Shown: in pieces, positions 36,650-44,193 of the stretch
Numbering within the stretch: position 1 is the stretch's first letter
Layout of the letters: every line of letters begins with the position of its first letter
DNA from: DATCMH01 sp036563505
GTDB taxonomy: Bacteria > Pseudomonadota > Alphaproteobacteria > Rhizobiales > Beijerinckiaceae
NCBI GenBank assembly: GCA_036563505.1
Contig: DATCMH010000013.1
Span: 1 to 64,000, forward strand
DNA: 64,000 bases
Reading direction: 5' to 3'
Notes under the pieces: generated by a model
Database searches by the model: none
What the model saw: the letters and a program-made list of their open reading frames with translations, nothing else
What the model was told of the DNA's origin: nothing
Program-made: the position numbers and the translations under genes

Positions 36650-36967
36650 TCAGGTGTTTCCTGTAATGCGGACCAAATCGCACATGTCGCGCAAAGGCCG
36701 GCTTTTGAACTCGGTCTCTGTCAGGATTAATGGATCGATTGGAACGCCGATTGTATTTTCGACCTCTAGCATTGCGGCCCTGAGTTCGCGCGCTGTGTCA
36801 AGAAGCCTGTGTTTCGGCACCGCGACTACCAACAGCAGGTCGATATCGTGATGGCGCTCTCCACGGAAGAATGAGCCAAAGCCCCAGGCACTGGTAACCG
36901 CGGGATGCGATTTGAGACCACGTGCAATCGCACTTCTAACTCGCGCGGACATAGCTCCAGAAGTCAT
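36650..36967 (-). CDS. small nucleotidyltransferase-fold protein (MNT-like)
   Basis: This 105-residue protein has the polymerase-beta-type nucleotidyltransferase signature GSFFRGERHHDIDLLLV (G-S then D-x-D), preceded by a helix (SARVRSAIARGLKSHPAVTS) and followed by DTARELRAAMLEVENTIGVP. Minimal nucleotidyltransferases of this size act as antitoxins in HEPN-MNT pairs, but no HEPN partner is visible. The start (36967 or 36952) overlaps the end of the upstream gene, and it is the last gene of a three-gene operon with an HNH protein. The surrounding DNA is AT-richer than the rest of the window. Confidence 0.75.
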   Translation of the reverse strand: MTSGAMSARVRSAIARGLKSHPAVTSAWGFGSFFRGERHHDIDLLLVVAVPKHRLLDTARELRAAMLEVENTIGVPIDPLILTETEFKSRPLRDMCDLVRITGNT

Positions 36968-37307
36968 TGCGGTAGAGCGCTCCCCTAATCTCCTTCGCAT
37001 TGAACAGGCCAATCTGCGCATCGATACAATGCCGCTTCGCATCTTGAGTGTAGCTGTTCCACGCCCCACCGACGTAGATGAGGTTTACACCAGGGAACGC
37101 CTCCTGAGCTTCTAACACTCGTGCGAGCCCGCAGGTGTACTCATCGAGGCATACCAGCCGAATAGGCCCGCCACGTTCACGCACGATGTCGAACTGAATA
37201 TCGTTCGATCTTCTGACATCGACAACGTTCGAGTGAGTAGCGAGAAGGCGATCAAGGAAAGAGATCTGGGCGAAGCTGACGCCGAAATCATTTGAGCCGT
37301 TAGACAT
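36936..37307 (-). CDS. protein of unknown function between HNH and nucleotidyltransferase genes
   Basis: This 123-residue soluble protein has a conserved-looking core (RRSNDIQFDIVRERGGPIRL, LDEYTCGLARVLEAQ, NLIYVGGAWNSYTQDAKRHC). I do not recognise a family; the alternating strands and the D/E pattern could suit a small alpha/beta nuclease-like fold, but that is speculation. Its start overlaps the end of the HNH gene by eight bases and its end overlaps the nucleotidyltransferase gene, so the three are surely co-translated. Confidence 0.72.
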   Translation of the reverse strand: MSNGSNDFGVSFAQISFLDRLLATHSNVVDVRRSNDIQFDIVRERGGPIRLVCLDEYTCGLARVLEAQEAFPGVNLIYVGGAWNSYTQDAKRHCIDAQIGLFNAKEIRGALYRNDFWSYVRAS

Positions 37308-37977
37308 TTTTGTATTTCTCTACCAATTCGGCGAACGACGTTGGAAAGAGTTCGTACCGATCGAGGCGCTCGTAAGCGTTCTGCTCGTAACCTGACACGT
37401 GATCGCGGAATTGCAGAATAGGTCTCTTCATCTCGTCGGGTACCAGCCCGGCGTTGACATCGAGCGCGGCGACGATCTTTCGGTTGTTGGGCAGGATCGT
37501 ATCCAAACGACGCGCCACCCAGAGTGCGTAAGCCGACGATACAGGGTCGCTGACGGCAGCGGACGACCTCGGGCCGTACCTCTCGAAATAGTAGTGGTTC
37601 TCCTCAAGCAATCCTGAAATGAACTCCATTAGCTCCTGTGTTGAGTTCATCCGGTCCGCCTTCGCCCAGCCGTCGACCCAAGCCTCCTGTTGCGCCTTCC
37701 AATCGAGTAATGTCTCAACAGGGAACTCATCAGGCGCCTTGTCCACCTTGGTGTGGCAAGTTGGACATAACAGCACAAGATTTTCGTAAGTGTCATCGCC
37801 GCCGACACCGTCACCGCGTGGCCCCTTGGCTTGGCGGGCGACGATGTGCGCCATTTCACCGATCAGATAGCTCTCGCCCTTGTCACTGACGATGGCGACA
37901 CGCTCGCGGCAATCGGGGTTGCTACAATAGCCCCCGGCCATGCCCCACAATTGTTTAATGTCTTTTTCAGCGATCAT
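37300..37977 (-). CDS. HNH endonuclease domain protein
   Basis: This 225-residue protein has an N-terminal HNH/zinc-finger nuclease domain: paired cysteines in CSNPDCRERV, the catalytic-type His in GEMAHIVARQAKGPRGD, the N-x-L-x-L-C segment ENLVLLCPTCHTKVD and WKAQQEAW. The C-terminal 110 residues are of unknown type and may be a sensor or binding domain. HNH domains of this type are common in bacterial defence proteins. The ATG at 37977 is used; a GTG one codon earlier has better spacing to an AGGAG site. Confidence 0.82.
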   Translation of the reverse strand: MIAEKDIKQLWGMAGGYCSNPDCRERVAIVSDKGESYLIGEMAHIVARQAKGPRGDGVGGDDTYENLVLLCPTCHTKVDKAPDEFPVETLLDWKAQQEAWVDGWAKADRMNSTQELMEFISGLLEENHYYFERYGPRSSAAVSDPVSSAYALWVARRLDTILPNNRKIVAALDVNAGLVPDEMKRPILQFRDHVSGYEQNAYERLDRYELFPTSFAELVEKYKNV

Positions 37978-38233
37978 CACACGCAGGACTCCTGATCACC
38001 CTAGTCTCACGAACTGACTAGCCACCTTGGCCTCAGCACAATTGGACTGGTGGGGCCCGATCATCTTGCATGCTCATCCTCATCACGAGATGAGCTCATC
38101 GTTGTGACTAGCGTATTTCGCCCAGGGTTGCTCGTCCGCTCTCGGCCAGCTCAGGACAATAAGCCTATTTCTTGCTTTAAGCTGCATCGGATCAGATCCA
38201 ATCTAATCCAATGCTCTTAAGTCAGCCTATTAC

Positions 38234-39364
38234 TCAATCCACCCCCAACCTTAACCGCCGCTCCAGATACCGGCTGTACGCCCCCATTCCGTACGAGAAC
38301 AGGAAGTAGACCAAAGCCGCGAAGGCGTAGGCCTCGATGACGGCGAGGCCGATCCAGGTCGGGTCCTGCATCGCGGTGCGCACCGTGGAGAGGAAGTCGA
38401 GGAGGCCGATGATGGTGACGAGGGTCGTGTCCTGGAAGAAGCCGATGAAGATGTTGACCAGCGGCGGGATGACGATCTTGAGGGCCTGGGGCAGCACCAC
38501 GAGGCGCATCGACTGCCAGTAGTGCAGGCCCATGGCGCCCGCCGCCTCGTGCTGGCCCCGCGGGATGGCCTGGAGGCCCCCGCGCACCGTCTCGGCGATG
38601 TAGGCGGCCGCGAAGATGATGATGGCCACTTGAGCGCGCAGCAGCTTGTCGACCGTCATGCCTCCCGGCATGAACAGCGGCAGCATCACCGAGGCCATGA
38701 AGAGGATGCTGATCAGGGGAACGCCCCGGATCACCTCGATGAAGATGATGGCGAGCACCTTGATCGCCGGCAGGTTCGAGGCGCGGGCGAGGGCCAGCAC
38801 GACGCCTAAGGGAAAGCCTAAAGCGAGCCCCACCACCGAGAGCAGAAAGGACAGGGGCAGCCCGCTCCACTGGTTCGTCGGGATCGGCCGCAGGCCCAGC
38901 ACGCCGCCGGCGATGAGGATGCCGATGGTGAGCGTCGCCCCCGCCCACAGCCACAAGAGCTTCGCGCTCCAGAAGCGCGGGATCATGGTGATGCCCGCGG
39001 CCGCGAAGAACACGCCCATGGCGAGCATCGCCCGCCAGTGCTCGTCGTAGGGATAGACCCCGAAGATCATGAAGCGGAGCTTGGCCTCGTAGAACGGCCA
39101 GCAGGCCCCGGCCGCGCCCTTGCAGGCCGCCGCCCCGCCGCCCCACACGCCCCGGGTGATGAAGTAGCCCCACAAGCCCGTCGCCGCCTTCGCGATGAGC
39201 CAGAGGCAGGCCAGCGAGACGATCGCGTTGAGCGGGGTCCCGAACAGGGGTTTGAGGCTGCGGCGGATCACGCCCGCCCGGGCCGGCGGCGTCATCGGCT
39301 GCGGGGCGACCGGCTGCGGGACGATGCCGAGCTCGGCCGGCGTGAAGGGAGCGGCTTGGCTCAT
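38234..39364 (-). CDS. aapM: general L-amino-acid ABC transporter permease AapM
   Basis: This 376-residue membrane permease of the polar amino-acid (HisM) family has several transmembrane segments and the EAA loop AAYIAETVRGGLQAIPRGQHEAAGAMGL, with the ATPase-contacting Gly. The large N-terminal membrane region with a periplasmic Cys-containing loop is typical of AapM. It follows aapQ by five bases. The expected downstream ATPase gene (aapP) is not here; an AT-richer islet follows instead. Confidence 0.92.
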   Translation of the reverse strand: MSQAAPFTPAELGIVPQPVAPQPMTPPARAGVIRRSLKPLFGTPLNAIVSLACLWLIAKAATGLWGYFITRGVWGGGAAACKGAAGACWPFYEAKLRFMIFGVYPYDEHWRAMLAMGVFFAAAGITMIPRFWSAKLLWLWAGATLTIGILIAGGVLGLRPIPTNQWSGLPLSFLLSVVGLALGFPLGVVLALARASNLPAIKVLAIIFIEVIRGVPLISILFMASVMLPLFMPGGMTVDKLLRAQVAIIIFAAAYIAETVRGGLQAIPRGQHEAAGAMGLHYWQSMRLVVLPQALKIVIPPLVNIFIGFFQDTTLVTIIGLLDFLSTVRTAMQDPTWIGLAVIEAYAFAALVYFLFSYGMGAYSRYLERRLRLGVD

Positions 39365-39369
39365 GCGGC

Positions 39370-40539
39370 TCACCGTTCCTTCAGCGCCACGCGCCCGTTG
39401 TACCAGTTCATGAAGAGCGAGATCGCGATGGAGATCGTGAGGTAGATCAGCATGAAGATCGCGATGCCCTCGATGGCCTGGCCCGTCTGGTTCATCGTGG
39501 TGTTCGAGACCATGACGAGATCCGGATAGCCGATGGCGATGGCAAGCGACGAGTTCTTGAACAGGCTCAAGTAGCTCGAGGTCAGGGGCGGGATGATCAC
39601 CCTGAGCGCTTGGGGCAGCACGACGAGGCGCATCGCCTGGCCCTCCCGCAGGCCGAGGGACCGGGACGCCTCCCACTGGCCCTTGCGCACCGAGAGGATG
39701 CCGCTGCGCACGATCTCCGCGATGCCGGCCGAGGCCGAGAGCGCGAGGCCCATCAGCAGGGCGGTGAACTCGGGCTTCAGCTGCGCCCCCCCGACGAGGC
39801 GGAACCGTCCCTTCTCGGGCAGGCTGATGGTGAGATCAGGCTGAAGGACGAGGAGGGCGAGGACCGGCGGCGCGAGGAGGGCGAGCATCACGAAGGGCCA
39901 GGCCCGGCGCTCCTGCCCCGTCTGGACGCGGATATCGCGAAAGCGCCCGTTGACGAGGAGCGCGAGGACGATCCCGAGAACCGCCGCGACGAGCACGCCC
40001 GTATGGGCCGAGCTCCAATTGACGGAGGGCACCACGAGGCCGCTGTTGCTGATGAAGACGTGCGGGATCACCTCGTAGGCGTCGCGGACGGCTGGGAAGC
40101 TCGTGACGATCAGCGCGTACCAGAGGAAGAGGTAGAGAAGCAGCGGGACGTTGCGCAAAGCCTCGACGTAGATCAGGGCGAGGAACGCCAGGAGCGGGTT
40201 GCGCGACAGCCGCGCGATGCCCACCGCGAGGCCCAAGATCGTCGCGAGGATGACGCCCCAGGTCGAGACCCAGATCGTGTTGCCGGCCCCGACCAGGATG
40301 GCGCGGCCGTAAGAATCGCTCGGCTTGTAGTCGAGGAAGGTCTGGCTGATGACGAAGCCCGCTTGGCGGCTCAGGTAACCGAAGCCGGAGGCAATGTTCT
40401 GCTCGGCGAGCTTCTGCGCGACGTTCGAATAGAGCTGCCAGCCGACGAGCGCCACGACCGCGACCGCGATAACCTGATAGGCGATGGCGCGAACCCGCAG
40501 GTCGTAGAGAAGGCGGGTGGCGGGCACGGCAGCCGACAT
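39370..40539 (-). CDS. aapQ: general L-amino-acid ABC transporter permease AapQ
   Basis: This 389-residue permease of the same family has a conserved N-terminal FLDYKPSDSYGRAILVGAGNT and an EAA loop (AGIAEIVRSGILSVRKGQWE, ASRSLGL). It pairs with AapM to form the membrane channel for broad-range L-amino acids. It starts about 270 bases downstream of aapJ, separated by repeat C copy 3. Confidence 0.93.
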   Translation of the reverse strand: MSAAVPATRLLYDLRVRAIAYQVIAVAVVALVGWQLYSNVAQKLAEQNIASGFGYLSRQAGFVISQTFLDYKPSDSYGRAILVGAGNTIWVSTWGVILATILGLAVGIARLSRNPLLAFLALIYVEALRNVPLLLYLFLWYALIVTSFPAVRDAYEVIPHVFISNSGLVVPSVNWSSAHTGVLVAAVLGIVLALLVNGRFRDIRVQTGQERRAWPFVMLALLAPPVLALLVLQPDLTISLPEKGRFRLVGGAQLKPEFTALLMGLALSASAGIAEIVRSGILSVRKGQWEASRSLGLREGQAMRLVVLPQALRVIIPPLTSSYLSLFKNSSLAIAIGYPDLVMVSNTTMNQTGQAIEGIAIFMLIYLTISIAISLFMNWYNGRVALKER

Positions 40540-40625
40540 GCGGGCTCCGGTTCAAGGAGGGGAGGGCGGCCCGGCGGGCCGCTCCCGTTCAGGGAGGTTC
40601 GATCGATCCTTCGCCCAGCCCACCT

Positions 40626-40732
40626 CCTCATCCTGAGGTGGCGCGAAGCGCCCTCGAAGGAGGTTCCAGTGACGAATCCGGTCCTGGAGCCCTCCTTCGA
40701 GGCTCGGCTTCGCCTCGCACCTCAGGATGAGG
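40626..40732. repeat. palindromic repeat, family C copy 3, inside the aap operon
   Basis: This 107-base inverted repeat (CCTCATCCTGAGG ... CCTCAGGATGAGG) lies between the binding-protein gene aapJ and the permease gene aapQ. A hairpin there could protect the upstream aapJ message or reduce expression of the permeases, as known for repeats between binding-protein and permease genes in other ABC operons. Confidence 0.9.
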
Positions 40733-40810
40733 TGGGAGTTGGGACCGAGATCACAGGCAGGCTATGGTCAAGCCGGCGCCCTCCGAGAGCGCCGGCCTCG
40801 AAGACAAATC

Positions 40811-41842
40811 TCAGCGGAAGGGCGGGGCGTAGAGCAGGCCGCCTTCGGTCCAGAGCCGGTTCGGGCCGCGGGTGAGGCCGAGCCGCGTGCTCGGGCCGAC
40901 GTTGCGGTCGAACATCTCGGCGTAGTTGCCCATCGTCTTGATGACGTTGTAGCTCCACTTGGCGTCGAGCCCGAGCATCTTCCCGAAATCGCCGTTGACG
41001 CCCATCATGCGCTGGATCTCAGGATCCTCGCTCTTGAGGAAGGTGTCGACGTTCGACGACTTGATGCCCTTCTCCTCCGCCGCGATCTGGGCGTAGACCA
41101 CCCAGGTGACGATGTCGCGCCAGTTGGAATCGTTCTGGCGCACGACGGGGGCGAGAGGCTCCTTCGAGATCGTCTCGGGCAGGATGGCGTAGGCCGCCGG
41201 GTCGCTCGCGATGGCGCGCACCGAGGCGAGGTCCGAGCGGTCGGTGGTGATGGCGTCGCAGCGGCCGGTGAAGAAGGCGTTGCGCCACTCGTCGGAGTTC
41301 TCGAACACCACCGACTCGTACTTCACGTTCTTGGGTCGGAAGTAGTCCTCGAGGTTCTGCAGCGTGGTGGTGCCCGGCAGAAGGCAGATCGCGGCATTGG
41401 CGAGCTCCGCCGCGCTCTTCACCCCGAGCTTCGAGGTCACCATCAGACCCTGGCCGTCGTAGAAGACGACGGGGCCGAAATCGAGGCCGAGCGAGGTGTC
41501 GCGGGTGAAGCTCCAGGTGGTCTGGCGGGAGAGGAGGTCCACCTCGCCCGATTGCAGTGCCTGGAAGCGGACATTGGTGTTGAGGGGGATGAAATCCACC
41601 TTCTCCGAATCGCCGAAGACGGCGGCCGAGACGGCCCGGCAGAGGTCCGTGTCGAAGCCGCGCCGCACGCCCCGGTCGTCGGCGTAGGAGAAGCCGGGGG
41701 CCGTGGGCGACACGCCGCACAGGATCTTGCCGCGCTTCTTGATCGTATCGAGGGTGGCCTGGGCCGAAGCCGGGGCGGCGCTGAGCGCCGCGGCGCCGGC
41801 GACGAGGCCGAGCGCCAGCCAGCGTGCGAGGGATTTGGGCAT
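40811..41842 (-). CDS. aapJ: general L-amino-acid ABC transporter substrate-binding protein AapJ
   Basis: This 343-residue periplasmic binding protein has a signal peptide ending ASAQA. The mature part starts TLDTIKKRGKILCGVSPTAPGFS, as in AapJ/BztA proteins, with VRRGFDTDLCRAVSAAVFGD and LLPGTTTLQNLEDYF. It captures L-amino acids for the AapQM channel. The ATG at 41842 is preferred; a GTG at 41854 would sit almost on top of the AAGGGGA ribosome-binding site. It is the first gene of the aapJQM operon. Confidence 0.94.
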   Translation of the reverse strand: MPKSLARWLALGLVAGAAALSAAPASAQATLDTIKKRGKILCGVSPTAPGFSYADDRGVRRGFDTDLCRAVSAAVFGDSEKVDFIPLNTNVRFQALQSGEVDLLSRQTTWSFTRDTSLGLDFGPVVFYDGQGLMVTSKLGVKSAAELANAAICLLPGTTTLQNLEDYFRPKNVKYESVVFENSDEWRNAFFTGRCDAITTDRSDLASVRAIASDPAAYAILPETISKEPLAPVVRQNDSNWRDIVTWVVYAQIAAEEKGIKSSNVDTFLKSEDPEIQRMMGVNGDFGKMLGLDAKWSYNVIKTMGNYAEMFDRNVGPSTRLGLTRGPNRLWTEGGLLYAPPFR

Positions 41843-42067
41843 CGTTGTCGTCACTCCCCTTAGGGCGCGTCGGGCAGCGCCACTGAGGTCAGCCTAGCGC
41901 CCCGGTTTCACCTTCCACAAGCGCCGAGCAGACCCGAAAGCGGAGAAGCAAACAGCTTGCCGTTCCGCCGCCCGGAGAAGCTTTTGCTCCGTGCCCTCGG
42001 CTGCCCCGATCCGGCCCGGCGCGGTTGTTCGCGCGCCGCCCCCGTGGCACGAGGCGATCCGTCCCCC

Positions 42068-43276
42068 ATGCATGCGAAGCGACCCGCGATGATCGGCCAC
42101 GAATTCCTGCACGCCCCCGGACCGACGCACGTGCCCGACCGGGTGCTCCGGGCCATGCACCGCCAGCCCCTCGACCTCATCGACGCGCGGCTCAAGGACA
42201 TCGTCCGCACCTGCTTTGAGGATTTGAAGGCGGTGTTCCAGACCGCCGGCCACGTGTTCATCTACGCCGCGAACGGCCATGGCGGCTGGGAGGCGGCGCT
42301 CGCCAACCTCTGCCGCCCGGGCGATCGGGTGCTCGTGCCGGAGATCGGCCACTTTTCCCGCGGCTGGGCCGAGCACGCCCGTGCCCTGGGCCTCGAAGTC
42401 GAGACGGTGGAGGGGGACTGGCGGCGCGCCGTCGATCCGAACCGGATCGAGGCGCATCTGCGCGCCGACCGGGAGCACCGCATCAAGGCCGTGCTCGCCG
42501 TGCAGATCGACACCGCGACGGGCATCGCGAGCGACATCCCGGCGGTGCGGGCGGCCATCGATGCCGCCGGCCATCCGGCGCTCCTCGTCGCCGACACGAT
42601 CGCGTCGCTGGCCGCCATGCCCTTCGCGATGGACGCCTGGGGCGTCGACGTCGCGGTGGCGGCCTCGCAGAAAGCCCTGATGTGCCCGCCGGGCCTGGCG
42701 ATCCTCGCGGCGAACGAGCGCGCCGTGGCCCATAGCCGAAGCCTCGGTGCCTCTCACCGCTACTGGGATTGGGGCTTCCGGCTGGGCGACGAGAACTACA
42801 CCCGCCATTGCGGGACCATGCCCGAACTGCACTTCTTCGCCTTGCGCGAAGCCCTCGACATGATCGCCGAGCAGGGCCTGCCCGCCGTGGCCGAGCGCCA
42901 CCGCCGGATCAGTGGAGCGGTGCAGCGGGCGGTCGAAGTTTGGGCTGAGGCGGGCGCCCTCATGCTCAACGCCGAGGTCCCGCAAGAGCGGGCAGCCTCG
43001 GTGACGACGATCCTCACGGGCGAGGGCGTCGACCCCGACCGCATCCGCACCCATGCCCGCGAGCGGCTCGGGGTCGCGATCGCCGGGGGCTTAGGTCCCA
43101 TGCAGGGCCAGGCCTTCCGCATCGGGCACCTCGGCGACGTCAACGAGCCGATGATCCTCGGCTGCCTCGGAGCCCTCGAACTCGCCTTCATCGAGCTCGG
43201 CATCCCCCACGGGGCAGGCGGCGTCCGCGCGGCCGTCGAGCACCTGGCGCGCGAACGGGCCGGAGCCAAGGGCTGA
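42068..43276 (+). CDS. class V aminotransferase (alanine/serine-glyoxylate type)
   Basis: This 402-residue PLP enzyme begins HEFLHAPGPTHVPDRVLRAM, has ANGHGGWEAALANL, the conserved Asp in LLVADTIASLAA and the PLP Lys in AVAASQKALMCPPGLA. This layout is that of alanine-glyoxylate or serine-glyoxylate aminotransferases. The amino donor is not apparent. ATG 42068 is used; 42089 is a possible alternative. It is divergent from aapJ. The Gly-rich end GLGPMQGQAFRIGHLGD is family-like. Confidence 0.88.
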   Translation: MHAKRPAMIGHEFLHAPGPTHVPDRVLRAMHRQPLDLIDARLKDIVRTCFEDLKAVFQTAGHVFIYAANGHGGWEAALANLCRPGDRVLVPEIGHFSRGWAEHARALGLEVETVEGDWRRAVDPNRIEAHLRADREHRIKAVLAVQIDTATGIASDIPAVRAAIDAAGHPALLVADTIASLAAMPFAMDAWGVDVAVAASQKALMCPPGLAILAANERAVAHSRSLGASHRYWDWGFRLGDENYTRHCGTMPELHFFALREALDMIAEQGLPAVAERHRRISGAVQRAVEVWAEAGALMLNAEVPQERAASVTTILTGEGVDPDRIRTHARERLGVAIAGGLGPMQGQAFRIGHLGDVNEPMILGCLGALELAFIELGIPHGAGGVRAAVEHLARERAGAKG

Positions 43277-43294
43277 GTCGATAGGAATTTGATC

Positions 43295-43323
43295 TTGACA
43301 GCGCCGCGCTCGATCGCTAGGGT
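43295..43323 (+). promoter_or_regulatory. candidate sigma-70 promoter upstream of the HTH gene
   Basis: TTGACA at 43295-43300 is separated by 17 bases from TAGGGT at 43318-43323, an exact -35 box with the ideal spacing and a weak -10. It sits about 140 bases before the ATG of the helix-turn-helix gene at 43464 and just after the aminotransferase stop. Confidence 0.5.
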
Positions 43324-43463
43324 TCCGGCATCCTGGCGAACCGTGACCGAAGCGCCTGCACCGAGCGGCGCCCTCCGTTCGCCGTCCCCATCCCGCCGCA
43401 TCGACCTGCCTGAGCGCCCCTCTGCGCTCCGGGCCGTGCTGCGCTTTCTGCCGAGGGCCTGCG

Positions 43464-44066
43464 ATGTCCGATCCCCTGCCTCGCTTCCAGTCCTTGCCGC
43501 CCGAGCGCTGGGCGGAGGCGCGACGGTTGTATGAGGCGGAGGAGCTTCCCGTCGCCGAGATCGCGCGCCTGACCGGGATCAGCCGGAGCGGCATCCACCG
43601 GAAGATTTCCGCGCAGGGCTGGGGGCCGAGCGAACCGGATGCGGCCGAGGCCGCGCCGCCTGTGAGACAGCCGCCGGCCCCGTCCCCCTTCGCGGCCCTG
43701 GCGTCGCGCCTGCAGAACTTCGTCGCGGCCCGGGTCGCCGCCTTGGAGGCGGGCGCGGCGAAGGCGGACCGGGACCCGGAGCGCACGGCCCGAGCGGTCA
43801 CCGCCTTGGTGCGGGCCTTCGGCGAGCTCGAGGCGCTGCGCCAGAAGATCGCCCTCGAGCCGGCGGTCGCGACCGACGAGGCGCCCGTGCGTCCGCTTGC
43901 CGAACTGCGCGACGACGTCGCCGAGCGGCTCATCGCCTTGCGGGCCCAGGCCCGCCGCCGCGCGAAGGCGGGCGGGCTGACCCGCGGCGGATCGCCGGCG
44001 GCGATGCGCGGCCTGCGCACGGATCTCAGCGTCACGATCGACGAGATCCATCGCCGGCGCCGTTAA
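43464..44066 (+). CDS. helix-turn-helix protein, possible terminase small subunit-like
   Basis: This 200-residue protein has an N-terminal helix-turn-helix (AEARRLYEAEELPVAEIARL, then TGISRSGIHRKISAQGW) followed by a Pro/Ala-rich linker and two charged helical segments (ARRRAKAGGL near the end). The N-terminal HTH plus helical C-terminus resembles phage small terminase proteins, but transcriptional regulators share this HTH. It lies about 5 kb upstream of the GTA-like terminase gene, on the same strand, with HD-GYP and methylase genes between. The link to packaging is inference. Confidence 0.7.
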   Translation: MSDPLPRFQSLPPERWAEARRLYEAEELPVAEIARLTGISRSGIHRKISAQGWGPSEPDAAEAAPPVRQPPAPSPFAALASRLQNFVAARVAALEAGAAKADRDPERTARAVTALVRAFGELEALRQKIALEPAVATDEAPVRPLAELRDDVAERLIALRAQARRRAKAGGLTRGGSPAAMRGLRTDLSVTIDEIHRRRR

Positions 44067-44193
44067 CCTTCCGCTAACCACGATCGGCCAGATTGGTCCT
44101 CGCCGCAGCGGATCCGGTCCAGCCGCCGCGGATCGATCCGGAGCCCGCCCTTGGCCTTGAGCCGAGCGGCGGGCTTCTTCGATTCCGGCGCGC

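Noticed and set aside
36650..37977. CBASS system
   Set aside because: A nucleotidyltransferase and an HNH protein are present, but the nucleotidyltransferase is only about 105 residues, much smaller than a CD-NTase, and no SAVED domain or Cap2/Cap3 genes were seen.
38175..38185. CTTTAAGCTGC shared by the edges of the two AT-richer islets (38175-38185 and 45763-45773)
   Set aside because: Eleven bases is too short to argue for a shared attachment site; no tRNA gene or integrase is nearby.
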